From Acidobacteriaceae bacterium (GTDB lineage Bacteria > Acidobacteriota > Terriglobia > Terriglobales > Acidobacteriaceae), in assembly GCA_003134815.1 (NCBI GenBank), contig PLCO01000009.1, positions 3,010 through 67,009 on the forward strand: a DNA stretch of 64,000 nucleotides, given 5' to 3'. Below are positions 10,114 through 18,206 of the stretch, piece by piece. A program made the position numbers and the translations under genes. How positions within the stretch are numbered: position 1 is the first letter of the stretch; each line of letters starts with the position of its first letter. The notes under the pieces are model-generated. The model made no database searches. It saw only the letters and a list, made by a program, of their open reading frames with translations, and was not told where the DNA came from.

Positions 10114-10261
10114 AAAACAATTTCTCCGCGTTCCTGGGATTGCTCTCCCAAGCTCACAAAACACTATACGGGAGACAGCGGCAGGCTGGCCGAGCCCGCC
10201 GGCGGCGTGGGAGCGCTCGTCTGTTTCGTCTGCGGCGCGATCCGTTATCCTCATTGCATGC

Positions 10262-10281
10262 AGGGTCTGCTAACAGACCCT
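10262..10281 (+). promoter_or_regulatory. Perfect hairpin in the leader of the ferritin-VIT gene
   Basis: AGGGTCTG (10262-10269), loop CTAA, CAGACCCT (10274-10281): an eight-base perfect palindrome ending 16 bases before the ATG at 10298, just ahead of the GAGG ribosome binding site. It could be a regulator's operator or an mRNA hairpin that limits translation of the iron transporter. There is no T-run, so it is not an obvious terminator. Confidence 0.55.
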
Positions 10282-10297
10282 TTGCGAGGTTCGATCC

Positions 10298-11503
10298 ATG
10301 CCCATCGCCATTTTGAGCGGCGCCAGAAATAAGAAGATCCTTGCCGCCCTCGAAGGCAACTGGCAAGCCGAGATGGAGGGCTACCACACCTACAAGACCC
10401 TCGCCGACCGCGACTCTGACCCAGTGCGCGCGCAGGTGCTTCGCCATCTGGCCCAGGCCGAGATCGAGCACGCTCACCTGTGGGAGGGCCGCATCAAGGA
10501 TCTCGGCGGACCTGAGCCGGTCTACTCTGGTGGACCCGGCGGTCACGCCGATTCGCTGGCCAGTCGCGCCGGTGGCATGCGCATGGCCTTGCGCCGCCTC
10601 GAGATCGAAGAAAGCCGTCACATCGCCAGCTACGGCGAGCAATTGAAGGCCCTGGGAGACGAAGGCTCAATCGCCATTCTCGAGCACGTTATTCAGGACG
10701 AAAAAGACCACTACCACGAGCTCGGCTCGCTGCTGCGCGGCCACTACACCGCCCCTGCCGGTACGCACAAAATTGACGCCAAAGCAGTGCTGGACGAGAT
10801 GCTGGCCAAGCGCAACCAGGGCCGCAGGCAGCCCGGCGCGTGGATCGGCGACGCCATCTACGGCGTCAACGACGGCCTGGGCGCCATCTTCGGCATCGTC
10901 TCTGGCGTTTCCGGCGCCACCGCCGGCAATCCAAAATACGTCCTCCTCGCCGGCCTCTCCGGCATGATCGCGTCGGCGCTCTCGATGGGATCAGGCGCTT
11001 ATCTCGCGGCCAAGAGCGAGCGCGAAATCTATCACGCCGAAATCGCACGCGAGCGCGAAGCCATCCAGATGAACGGCCCCGAGGCCCGCGAGCTGCTTTC
11101 GCTCTACTACCAGGTGAAGGGCCTGCCCGAGGAAGACGCGATTCACATGGTGAACCACATCGCCAGCGACCCCGAGCAATTGCTGCGCGCGCTTTCCGCC
11201 GAGCGCCTGGGCTCGTCGGAGGAGGCGCTATCCAACCCCCTAATCTCAGCCAGCTCCGGCGCGCTGTCCACGGCCGTCGGCGCCATGATTCCGGTCATTC
11301 CCTTCTTCTTCATGCAGGGAATCCCCGCCGTCATTGCCGCGGCCGTTGTCTCGCTCGCCGCGCACTTTGCCGTCGGCGCTGCCAAGTCCCTCATCACTGT
11401 CCGCTCCTGGTGGTCATCCGGACTTGAAATGACCGCCGTCGGCGCCGTCGAAGGCGCGGTCACGTATGGCATCGGTATTCTGCTGGGTAAGGGCGGGTTG
11501 TAA
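10298..11503 (+). CDS. Ferritin-like domain fused to VIT1/CCC1 iron transporter
   Basis: 401 residues in two parts. Residues 1-150 form a ferritin-like four-helix domain with metal-binding E-x-x-H type motifs: EMEGYH, EIEHAH, EIEESRH, DEKDHYH. Residues about 180-401 match the vacuolar iron transporter (VIT/CCC1) domain, starting at GAWIGDAIYGVNDGLGAIFGI and ending in a membrane pair. Proteins of this architecture (erythrin-VIT, MbfA-like) export iron or manganese from the cytoplasm and protect against peroxide. GAGG lies eight bases before the ATG. An upstream hairpin suggests control. Confidence 0.93.
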   Translation: MPIAILSGARNKKILAALEGNWQAEMEGYHTYKTLADRDSDPVRAQVLRHLAQAEIEHAHLWEGRIKDLGGPEPVYSGGPGGHADSLASRAGGMRMALRRLEIEESRHIASYGEQLKALGDEGSIAILEHVIQDEKDHYHELGSLLRGHYTAPAGTHKIDAKAVLDEMLAKRNQGRRQPGAWIGDAIYGVNDGLGAIFGIVSGVSGATAGNPKYVLLAGLSGMIASALSMGSGAYLAAKSEREIYHAEIAREREAIQMNGPEARELLSLYYQVKGLPEEDAIHMVNHIASDPEQLLRALSAERLGSSEEALSNPLISASSGALSTAVGAMIPVIPFFFMQGIPAVIAAAVVSLAAHFAVGAAKSLITVRSWWSSGLEMTAVGAVEGAVTYGIGILLGKGGL

Positions 11504-11615
11504 GTCAGTTTATCTAGATCCCGATTCGCGATAGAATAAGAACTGCAATGACCCTTCGCAAGCCCATTCCGGCCCTCCTCTAGCGGCTCCCGCCGCATAC
11601 GCTGCTGCTGCACCC

Positions 11616-11646
11616 TTTCACTTATTCACTCTTTCACTTATTCACT
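11616..11646. repeat. Two-copy direct repeat upstream of prfA
   Basis: TTTCACTTATTCACT occurs at 11616-11630 and 11632-11646 (16-base period), followed by a partial TTCAC. It lies 37 bases before the prfA ATG. It may be a slippage duplication; no regulator is known for it. Confidence 0.7.
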
Positions 11647-11682
11647 GGTTCACCCCAGACCCCGGAACCGCGGAGGCCCGCA

Positions 11683-12756
11683 ATGATTGACCGCCTGGAA
11701 CAAATGGAGCAGCGCTACAACGAGATGCAGTCGCAGTTCGCGCTGCCCGAGGTGCTGAACGACCACGAGAAATATCAAAAGACAGCAAAAGCTCTGCGCG
11801 AGATTCAGACTCCCGTCGAAAAGTACCGCGAGCTCAAGCAAGTCCGTCAGGGACTCGCCGAGGCGCGCGCCATGCTGGCTGAGAACGACGCCGATCTGCG
11901 CGCCATGGCGCAGGAGGAGATCGCCGCGCTCGAGCCGCGCTCACAGGCGCTCGAAGAAGAACTCAAAGTTCTGCTGCTGCCCAAAGACCCCAACGACGAG
12001 AAGAACATCATCCTCGAAATCCGTGCAGGCACCGGCGGCGACGAGGCCTCTCTCTTTGCCGCTGAAATCTTCCGCATGTACACGCGCTTTGCCGAGCAGA
12101 AGCGCTGGAAGGTCGAGGTCATGTCGATCTCGGAGTCCGGCATCGGCGGCTACAAGGAAGTGATCGCCATCATTGAGGGCGAGCGCGTCTACTCGCAGCT
12201 CAAATGGGAGTCGGGCGTGCACCGCGTGCAGCGCGTGCCGGCAACCGAGCAGCAGGGCCGTGTGCACACTTCGGCCGTCACCATTGCCGTGCTGCCTGAA
12301 GCCGAGGATGTCGACATCAAGATTGAGGCCAAGGACATCCGAATCGATACGTTCTGCTCTTCAGGTCCCGGCGGCCAGTCGGTCAACACCACTTACTCCG
12401 CCGTGCGCATTACCCACCTGCCCACCAACACCGTTGTCAGTTGCCAGGACGAGAAGTCGCAGATCAAGAATCGCGAGAAGGGCATGCGCGTGTTGCGCTC
12501 GCGTTTGTATGAGATGGAAATGGAAAAGCAGAATGCCGAACTCGCGCAAGCCAGGAAACAGCAGGTCGGCTCAGGCGACCGCAGCGAAAAGATTCGCACT
12601 TACAACTTTCCGCAGAACCGCGTCACCGACCACCGCATCGGCCTGACGCTGCATCAACTCGACCTGGTGATGCAGGGCCGCCTGCAACCCATTGTCGATG
12701 CGCTCATCGCCCACTACCAAGCCGAGCAGTTGAAGGGCGAAACGCAGGCGGCGTAA
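11683..12756 (+). CDS. prfA: Peptide chain release factor 1
   Basis: Reads UAA and UAG stop codons and triggers peptide release. 357 residues, family length. The catalytic GGQ lies in [15 protein letters not shown] (about 227-241), and the RF1 codon-reading PAT tripeptide is in [14 protein letters not shown] (about 184-197). GGAGG sits seven bases before the ATG. The usual partner prmC is not adjacent. It is convergent with the lactonase gene, with one base between the stops. Confidence 0.97.
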   Translation: MIDRLEQMEQRYNEMQSQFALPEVLNDHEKYQKTAKALREIQTPVEKYRELKQVRQGLAEARAMLAENDADLRAMAQEEIAALEPRSQALEEELKVLLLPKDPNDEKNIILEIRAGTGGDEASLFAAEIFRMYTRFAEQKRWKVEVMSISESGIGGYKEVIAIIEGERVYSQLKWESGVHRVQRVPATEQQGRVHTSAVTIAVLPEAEDVDIKIEAKDIRIDTFCSSGPGGQSVNTTYSAVRITHLPTNTVVSCQDEKSQIKNREKGMRVLRSRLYEMEMEKQNAELAQARKQQVGSGDRSEKIRTYNFPQNRVTDHRIGLTLHQLDLVMQGRLQPIVDALIAHYQAEQLKGETQAA

Positions 12757-12757
12757 G

Positions 12758-13900
12758 TTACACGAACAGTATCCGCATGGGCGCTTCTACCGCGACGCTG
12801 CTCTTCAACTCATCGGAAAGAACGCCGGTTTCCGGATCGCGCGCGAATACGCTTACGACATTCGAATCCTGATTCGCGACCAGCATCCATCGCTCCGTAG
12901 GATCGAGCGTGAAGTTGCGCGGCGTCTTTCCTCCGCAGTTCGACCGTTTCATCGGCGTCAGGCTTCCGGTCTTCGCATCAGCACGGAACGCATACAGGAA
13001 ATTGTCGTCGCGGTTGGCGAAATAAACGAAGCGCCCGTCGCGCGTAATCACGGTGTCGCAGCCACGCGTCGGCCCGTGATAATCCGCAGGCAGCAACTCG
13101 ATGTGATCGACCAACGTCAGGTTTCCGTCGGTCTTGTGCCACTCCAGCACGTCCACCGTCGACACCAGCTCATTCATGCAATAGGCTGTGCGTCCATTGG
13201 GATGAAAGTGCAACGTGCGCGCGCCGGAGCCGGGCGCTCCGTGATAGGTTCCGGCCGGGGTCATCCGCGCCGTCGCCGGATCGGCCTTGTAAATATGAAT
13301 GCAATCGTCGCCCAGGTCGTTAATGTAGGCGAAGCGATTATCCGGCGAGAACGAGGCAAAGTGCGCGTGCGCGGTTTGCTGCCGATCCGTGTTCGGTCCG
13401 TGTTCGGTGTAGTGCTCGGTCCACACGGCCTCGCTCAATTTTCCGCCCTCGATGCGAAAGCTCGCTGCGCTCGCGCCGGTGTAGTCCGCGGAGACCAACA
13501 TGCGGCCTGTCGCGTCCACGGCGACATGGCAAGTTCCTGTGCCGGCTGAGTTGCGCGCCGAAAGCGGCTGCAATTCGCCACCGACCACGCGAAAGCTCGC
13601 CACTTCGCCGGTCGGTTTGCCTTCGAACGCATCCAGCTCTGACGCCGAAAAAACGAACGCGCCTGACAGCGCGAGCCACGCTAGGTTGGGAACTTTGGCC
13701 GCCACGCCTGCCGGAGTCAGCGTCGCACTCGCGAGGTCCCAGTCGAAGGCCAGAATTCCGTCGGGCGCGTGAGAGCCGACAAACACTCGTGTGCGTTTTG
13801 GTCCCTGTGCAGCGGCGCGCAAGAATCCAGGCGCGGCAAGAATTCCAATTGCAGTGGCGGAGGTTGTGCTTACGAACTCGCGGCGGGTCAATAGTCTCAT
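12758..13900 (-). CDS. Lactonase family beta-propeller protein, Tat-type signal
   Basis: 380 residues. The N-terminus has a twin-arginine-like start (TRREFVSTTSATAIG) and an alanine-rich cleavage zone near residue 30, so it is probably exported. The rest is a seven-bladed propeller of the 6-phosphogluconolactonase-like family, with repeated blades such as FVGSHAPDGILAFDWD, FASFSPDNRFAYINDLG and FTLDPTERWMLVANQDSN. Cytosolic 6-phosphogluconolactonases of this fold exist, but an exported one more likely acts on another lactone or is purely structural. It is upstream-adjacent to the TonB gene, whose stop lies 51 bases away on the same strand. Confidence 0.85.
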   Translation of the reverse strand: MRLLTRREFVSTTSATAIGILAAPGFLRAAAQGPKRTRVFVGSHAPDGILAFDWDLASATLTPAGVAAKVPNLAWLALSGAFVFSASELDAFEGKPTGEVASFRVVGGELQPLSARNSAGTGTCHVAVDATGRMLVSADYTGASAASFRIEGGKLSEAVWTEHYTEHGPNTDRQQTAHAHFASFSPDNRFAYINDLGDDCIHIYKADPATARMTPAGTYHGAPGSGARTLHFHPNGRTAYCMNELVSTVDVLEWHKTDGNLTLVDHIELLPADYHGPTRGCDTVITRDGRFVYFANRDDNFLYAFRADAKTGSLTPMKRSNCGGKTPRNFTLDPTERWMLVANQDSNVVSVFARDPETGVLSDELKSSVAVEAPMRILFV

Positions 13901-13951
13901 GGCACCGCCATTGTCGCCGACGACGCTCGCCCCGCGCCAGCCTTTCGGAAT

Positions 13952-14662
13952 TCAATCCAGCGTGAAGTTCACTTCCACCGACGTCTCCACTTCCACAGGC
14001 TGGCCGTTCAGCATGTACGGCCGGTAGCGCCACTGCTTCACTGCATCGAGTGCCGCCTGCCGCAAGAGCGCCGGCCCACTCATCACGCGCAAATTTTCAA
14101 TGGTCCCTGTGCGCGAAATGGTGGCCTGCAGCACCACCGTTCCCGAGGTGTGCGTCGCCCGCGCTATCGCCGAATAGGTTGGGATGATTTTGTCGATCAG
14201 CATTCCCTGCATCACACCGGAGGAAACGTGCTGCGTTGATGGCGGCGTCGCGGGACGCACATCGGGATGCGTGCCGTGTCCATTGAACGGGTTGTCCGGG
14301 CCGGCCATGCCGCTTGGGTCGCCGGTGAGAACGATAGGCCCAATTGAGCTCGGCGGCTCCTGTGTGCCTGGAACCCAAGGCGTGCTTGGGATTTGCCGCG
14401 GCGCCTGGATCGGGCCGCTCGGCGTCTCTGTCCGCGCGGCAGGGATCTGTTCGGTCCGCACCACCGGTATGGGGTTCTCGACCGGCGCGGGCGCATCGAT
14501 CGGGATTGCGTTCGTGATCCGCGGCAGCATCTCCGGATGCAGGATCGGGATGATCACGAGCGCCAGCAGAATGGAGCTGTTGAAGGCAAACGTCGCCATC
14601 ATCCAGCCGCGGCTGCGCGTGTGAATTCTGCCCATGGTTTCAAACGTTGAGTCTTCGAACAT
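13952..14662 (-). CDS. TonB-family energy transducer
   Basis: Periplasm-spanning protein that couples proton motive force to outer-membrane receptors. 236 residues from the ATG at 14660-14662, chosen for its GGGGGAGG six bases upstream. One membrane helix (about 24-40: FNSSILLALVIIPIL), a proline-rich periplasmic stretch (about 50-140), and a C-terminal TonB domain: VVLQATISRTGTIENLRVMSG, then AALDAVKQWRYRPYMLNG (quoted in pieces). No ExbB/ExbD or receptor lies nearby. Single-gene TonB proteins of this type are frequent in acidobacteria. Confidence 0.88.
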   Translation of the reverse strand: MFEDSTFETMGRIHTRSRGWMMATFAFNSSILLALVIIPILHPEMLPRITNAIPIDAPAPVENPIPVVRTEQIPAARTETPSGPIQAPRQIPSTPWVPGTQEPPSSIGPIVLTGDPSGMAGPDNPFNGHGTHPDVRPATPPSTQHVSSGVMQGMLIDKIIPTYSAIARATHTSGTVVLQATISRTGTIENLRVMSGPALLRQAALDAVKQWRYRPYMLNGQPVEVETSVEVNFTLD

Positions 14663-14932
14663 GGCCGACCTCCCCCAACTGCAATTCAGCCGTGCCGTCA
14701 GGGAGGGGTGGAAGACTTGTGGCAGGGCGCAGGCGCGACCCGCTCTGCGCACCGAAGCACGTAGAGCGGAGTCCTACGGCGGCCCTCCGATCACATCCCA
14801 TCCCGGTCCATCCGGTACCACTGTGCTTGTGTAGACACCGCACCCAATCAAACTGTTCCCGCGTTGCGCGAGAAAATTTCCTGCACACGTTTGCTCGTCG
14901 AATTTTCAGTGCCTATTCGGTTGGCGGGCCGG

Positions 14933-16564
14933 TCATTTTCCGCCCGGGCCCAGCTCCAGCCGCGCTTCAACCGGGTGATTGAAGTGAATGAGCGCGATCC
15001 ACATTCCGTTGTCGTCGCGCTTCCATGCCAGGTCTCCGCCCAACTGGTGGGCGATTGCTTCTGGCGGCAGATCGTGGTGCAGGCCGAAGTAGCGCTCGTC
15101 GAGCGCTTCACCACTCAGCCTCTCGAACGGAGAGTCCGGATCGTATTTGGTCGAGAACACCAGCGCGGCGGAGTACGTTTGCGGGTCCTCGGCGGCGCGC
15201 GCAATCTGCCCGGCAGAAAAATCGTCGATCGCAACCACATCCCACGCGTGCCTCACGTAGCCAAGCTCGGGACGCGAAAGTTCATCGGTCGCGGGCCACG
15301 CGCTCAGCACCGTAGCGCCGGGATACTGTTTCGTCAGCTCCGCGATCGCGGATTCGTGCATCCGCACCACGCGCGCATAGGCCAGATTGTCTTCCGGCGC
15401 AAATCCATAAGGCGGATTGATGAACAGACCCACGACAAACGCTACCGCGGAAATTAGCGCCAGGCCAGGCCAATAAGGAACGCGCCGATAGAAAGTCGTG
15501 ACCGCGATCAGCAGCACCAGCGGATACATCGGCAGCAGGTAGCGCGTGAGCAATGCGCCGCCCAGCACGCTGAAAAGCACCGCGTTGGCCAGCAGCAGAA
15601 AAAATATCCGCATCTGAACCGGGAGTTCAATCGCCGCGCGCTTGTGGCCCTCGCCGTCAGGCCGTGGAGCCAGCAGCAGCGCAGCAAAGGCCATTCCGAC
15701 CGGCACAAAAAGGTTCATGTGCGCGGTGAGGTGCAGAATGCGATGGCCAAACGCAGCCAGGATGCGCACTGGCGCCAGCGTCGCCTCGGCGTTGTAGCGC
15801 AGGTAGTCGGGATTGCCGAAGAGAAATCCAGTCTTTGCGTAGTGGTACGCGTACCAACCGGCCAAAGGAAGAATGCAGCCGGAAAACCACGCCACTTCCC
15901 GCCACCGCTTCGCCCGCACCGGCGCGGCAAGCCGAAAGCCCTCAGCAATGTTCACCGCCGCCAGTGTCAGCGGAATCACAACTGCCGTCTCCTTGCAAAG
16001 CGCAGCGGCGGAGAACCACAGCGCTGCAGCCCACGGGACATGATTGGGACTGGGGTTGGGGTTGGGGCTTTGGCCGCGGCTCGGCAGCGCGTAGACCAAG
16101 CCCCACAACGAACACGCAGCAGCAAAAATGTCTGCTTGCGCCAAGGAACTCTGCGCGAACCAGATCGGATAAATTCCCGTCAGCAGCGCGGTCCAGAAGG
16201 CAACGGAGGCCACACCCACAAGCCGCATCGCAAGCCGCCACACGGCAAGCAGTCCTAAGGACGCGATCACGAGCACGGCTTCGCGCGTCACGTAGGGAAA
16301 GTAGCCGCACGTCTTCCACCACAGTGCGAGGTAAATGCTGGGCAGCGGCGGATGAGCGTTGTTGAGCGTTGTTGTCGGGATCAGCGAGCCGGTGCGGAAA
16401 AAATCCCACGCCGCGGGAATGTAGTACCCGGCTTCGTCCCAGTAATAAGGAACGCGCAGCAGCGTGAGGTGGCTGGCATAGAGCGCCATAAAGATGACGG
16501 GGAAAATCATCCAGATGGGCAGCGGCGCATCCCGCCGCGGACTCAGAATTCCTTTCAGGCGCAA
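14933..16564 (-). CDS. GT39/ArnT-like polyprenyl-phosphate sugar glycosyltransferase
   Basis: Integral membrane glycosyltransferase of the GT-C fold, 543 residues with about ten or more helices. The first periplasmic loop has the acidic motif in YYWDEAGYY (about 40-48), typical of PMT/ArnT-type enzymes that transfer a sugar from a lipid-phosphate donor. TTG start at 16562-16564 with AGGAG seven bases upstream; a later start would cut the first helix. A short NPNPSPN tract (about 185-191) derives from a TGGGGT hexamer repeat. Acceptor unknown. It follows DUF3467 by 32 bases on the same strand. Confidence 0.82.
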   Translation of the reverse strand: MRLKGILSPRRDAPLPIWMIFPVIFMALYASHLTLLRVPYYWDEAGYYIPAAWDFFRTGSLIPTTTLNNAHPPLPSIYLALWWKTCGYFPYVTREAVLVIASLGLLAVWRLAMRLVGVASVAFWTALLTGIYPIWFAQSSLAQADIFAAACSLWGLVYALPSRGQSPNPNPSPNHVPWAAALWFSAAALCKETAVVIPLTLAAVNIAEGFRLAAPVRAKRWREVAWFSGCILPLAGWYAYHYAKTGFLFGNPDYLRYNAEATLAPVRILAAFGHRILHLTAHMNLFVPVGMAFAALLLAPRPDGEGHKRAAIELPVQMRIFFLLLANAVLFSVLGGALLTRYLLPMYPLVLLIAVTTFYRRVPYWPGLALISAVAFVVGLFINPPYGFAPEDNLAYARVVRMHESAIAELTKQYPGATVLSAWPATDELSRPELGYVRHAWDVVAIDDFSAGQIARAAEDPQTYSAALVFSTKYDPDSPFERLSGEALDERYFGLHHDLPPEAIAHQLGGDLAWKRDDNGMWIALIHFNHPVEARLELGPGGK

Positions 16565-16596
16565 GTGCTCGCTCCTGCGGTGCGCTCGCGCGCCGC

Positions 16597-16902
16597 TTAA
16601 TTCACCGGCCCGCGCGGAAAGTTCTGCGTCTGCGGCTCCAGATTGAGCGTGCCGAATGCCTGCTCGTACTGCGCGATGTTCTGGCCCAGCACATTAAACA
16701 GGGCCTTTGCCTGCTGCGGACTCAGAAAAATCGCCTGGTGGTTGCGGATAGTCACCTGGTCCGGAGTTTCGCTCGCGGCCAGGCCGAAGACGAGTTGGAA
16801 ATCCCACACGCTTACGCGCACTTGCACGCTGTTGGCGTAGGACTCGCGATAGTCCGCGGTCTGGGCTAGATTCAGTTGGGGCTGCTGCGGGGTTGGGCTC
16901 AT
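16597..16902 (-). CDS. DUF3467 protein
   Basis: 101-residue soluble protein. The segment YANSVQVRVSVWDFQLVFG and the closing helix LSPQQAKALFNVLGQNIAQYE are typical of DUF3467, a small family without known biochemical function that is common in acidobacteria and planctomycetes. The ribosome binding site is weak. It lies between the EndoIII-like gene (upstream, 28 bases) and the GT39-like gene on the same strand, probably co-transcribed. Confidence 0.85.
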   Translation of the reverse strand: MSPTPQQPQLNLAQTADYRESYANSVQVRVSVWDFQLVFGLAASETPDQVTIRNHQAIFLSPQQAKALFNVLGQNIAQYEQAFGTLNLEPQTQNFPRGPVN

Positions 16903-16930
16903 AGTGCAACCAGATTACAGCTTTCAGCCT

Positions 16931-17635
16931 TTAATTTGCGCGGTGAAGATCGGCCGCCAGCGGGCAGCCATCGCACCGCGCCGTCCTTCCGCAGTGCGCC
17001 TTGCCCACCGCCACCGTCAACGCGTGAAATTCGTTGAAGAGTTGTGCGCGGCTCTCCTCCGCATCGCCGGCGAACGCCTTCCGTGTGAGATCGGAGAGTT
17101 CGTCATACTGGATTCTTGCGCGGCCCGGTGGCAGCGCGACAAGCCCGTGCCGGTTTGCAATGCGTCGCAGATACTCATCTGCGACAGGGACCGGATGCCC
17201 AAGCGCGTACAGCAGAATCGCGTCGGCCGTCTCATTGCCCACGCCGGGCAATTCGAGCAGCCGTTCGCGCAGCGCCGCCGTCGGTGTAGCGGCCATCGCA
17301 CTGAGCGAGCCGCCAAATTCCTTTTCCAGCATCGCCACAAATGCTCTGATTGCCGGCGCCTTCCGCGAGATGAATCCTGAAGGCCGGATGAGCTTACGCA
17401 ATTTGGCAAGCGGAATCGCGCGCAATCCCTCAGGCGTAAGCGCGCCGGCCTCGCGAAGATTTTCGAGCGAACGCTCTACTGCCTTCCACGCGGTGCTTTG
17501 CGTCAAATACGCACCGAGGATTACCTCGAAGGCCGTTTTTGCCGGCCACCAGTGCTGCGGACCGTAGGCGCGCATCAAATTGTCGTGTATTGTGCGCAGG
17601 CGCTTCGCTGCATCGGGTTGTCGGGGTCGCTTCAC
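16931..17635 (-). CDS. HhH-GPD endonuclease III-related protein
   Basis: 234 residues, DNA-repair glycosylase fold. Residues 40-51 (LGAYLTQSTAWK) and the helix-hairpin-helix LPGVGNETAD (129-138) place it with the COG2231-type EndoIII relatives rather than true Nth. The conserved Asp is present (Asp153 in VADEYLRR), but the Nth catalytic lysine position is Glu135. Three cysteines (215, 221, 224) resemble the 4Fe-4S loop; the fourth position appears to be His231. It is therefore likely a glycosylase without lyase activity. The cluster state is unclear. Confidence 0.85.
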   Translation of the reverse strand: MKRPRQPDAAKRLRTIHDNLMRAYGPQHWWPAKTAFEVILGAYLTQSTAWKAVERSLENLREAGALTPEGLRAIPLAKLRKLIRPSGFISRKAPAIRAFVAMLEKEFGGSLSAMAATPTAALRERLLELPGVGNETADAILLYALGHPVPVADEYLRRIANRHGLVALPPGRARIQYDELSDLTRKAFAGDAEESRAQLFNEFHALTVAVGKAHCGRTARCDGCPLAADLHRAN

Positions 17636-17644
17636 GGCTCCATT

Positions 17645-17704
17645 AGGATAACGGCGGGCAGGATAATGGCGGGCATGATAACGGCGGGTAGGATAAGGGC
17701 GAGA
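17645..17704. repeat. Four-copy 15-base tandem repeat
   Basis: Imperfect units of AGGATAACGGCGGGC at 17645, 17660, 17675 and 17690. It lies in the divergent gap between the EndoIII-like gene and the YjbQ gene, within 50 bases of the YjbQ start. It may be a slippage expansion or a set of binding sites. Confidence 0.85.
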
Positions 17705-17750
17705 GCGACGCGGGAATTTTTTGCAAGCCGCCGCATCGAAGGAGCAGTTT

Positions 17751-18167
17751 ATGAAAAGTCACACTGAGTATCTCGTTTTTGAAACGCGCAAGCGGGGCGA
17801 GATGGTGCACATCACCGACGATGTAGAGAAGATCGTCGCGCGCAGCGGCGTCAGGGACGGCCTGTGCTTTGTATCGCCCATGCACATCACTGCGGCTGTT
17901 TACGTGAACGATCTTGAGAGCGGTCTCATTGAAGACATTGGCAAGTGGCTTGAAGAGCTTGCCCCGGCGCGCCCGGACTACAAACACCACCGCACCGGCG
18001 AGGACAATGGCGACGCGCACCTGAAATCGTTGCTGCTGCACCACGAGACCACGCTGCCCGTGACCAATGGCAAGCTCGACCTGGGCACCTGGCAGCGCGT
18101 CTTCTACGCCGAGTTCGACGGCCAGCGCCGCAAGCGCGTGATCGTAAAGGTTCTGGGGATCGAGTAA
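17751..18167 (+). CDS. YjbQ/UPF0047 family protein
   Basis: 138 residues from ATG 17751 (GGAG six bases upstream), the usual family size. Conserved elements are the N-terminal [30 protein letters not shown] and the histidine-rich [20 protein letters not shown] segment. Members adopt a YjbQ fold and are annotated as secondary thiamine-phosphate synthase because they rescue thiE mutants; their true physiological role is not settled. No thiamine genes adjoin it. Convergent with the ABC exporter. Confidence 0.92.
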   Translation: MKSHTEYLVFETRKRGEMVHITDDVEKIVARSGVRDGLCFVSPMHITAAVYVNDLESGLIEDIGKWLEELAPARPDYKHHRTGEDNGDAHLKSLLLHHETTLPVTNGKLDLGTWQRVFYAEFDGQRRKRVIVKVLGIE

Positions 18168-18206
18168 CAGCGCTCTGGCTTGCGACTCGCTGACTTGCCG
18201 TTTTGC

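Noticed and set aside
10262-10305. A tRNA-like arrangement (hairpin plus GGTTCGATCC) before the VIT gene
   Set aside because: The T-arm and acceptor pairing do not fit, and it overlaps the VIT start codon.
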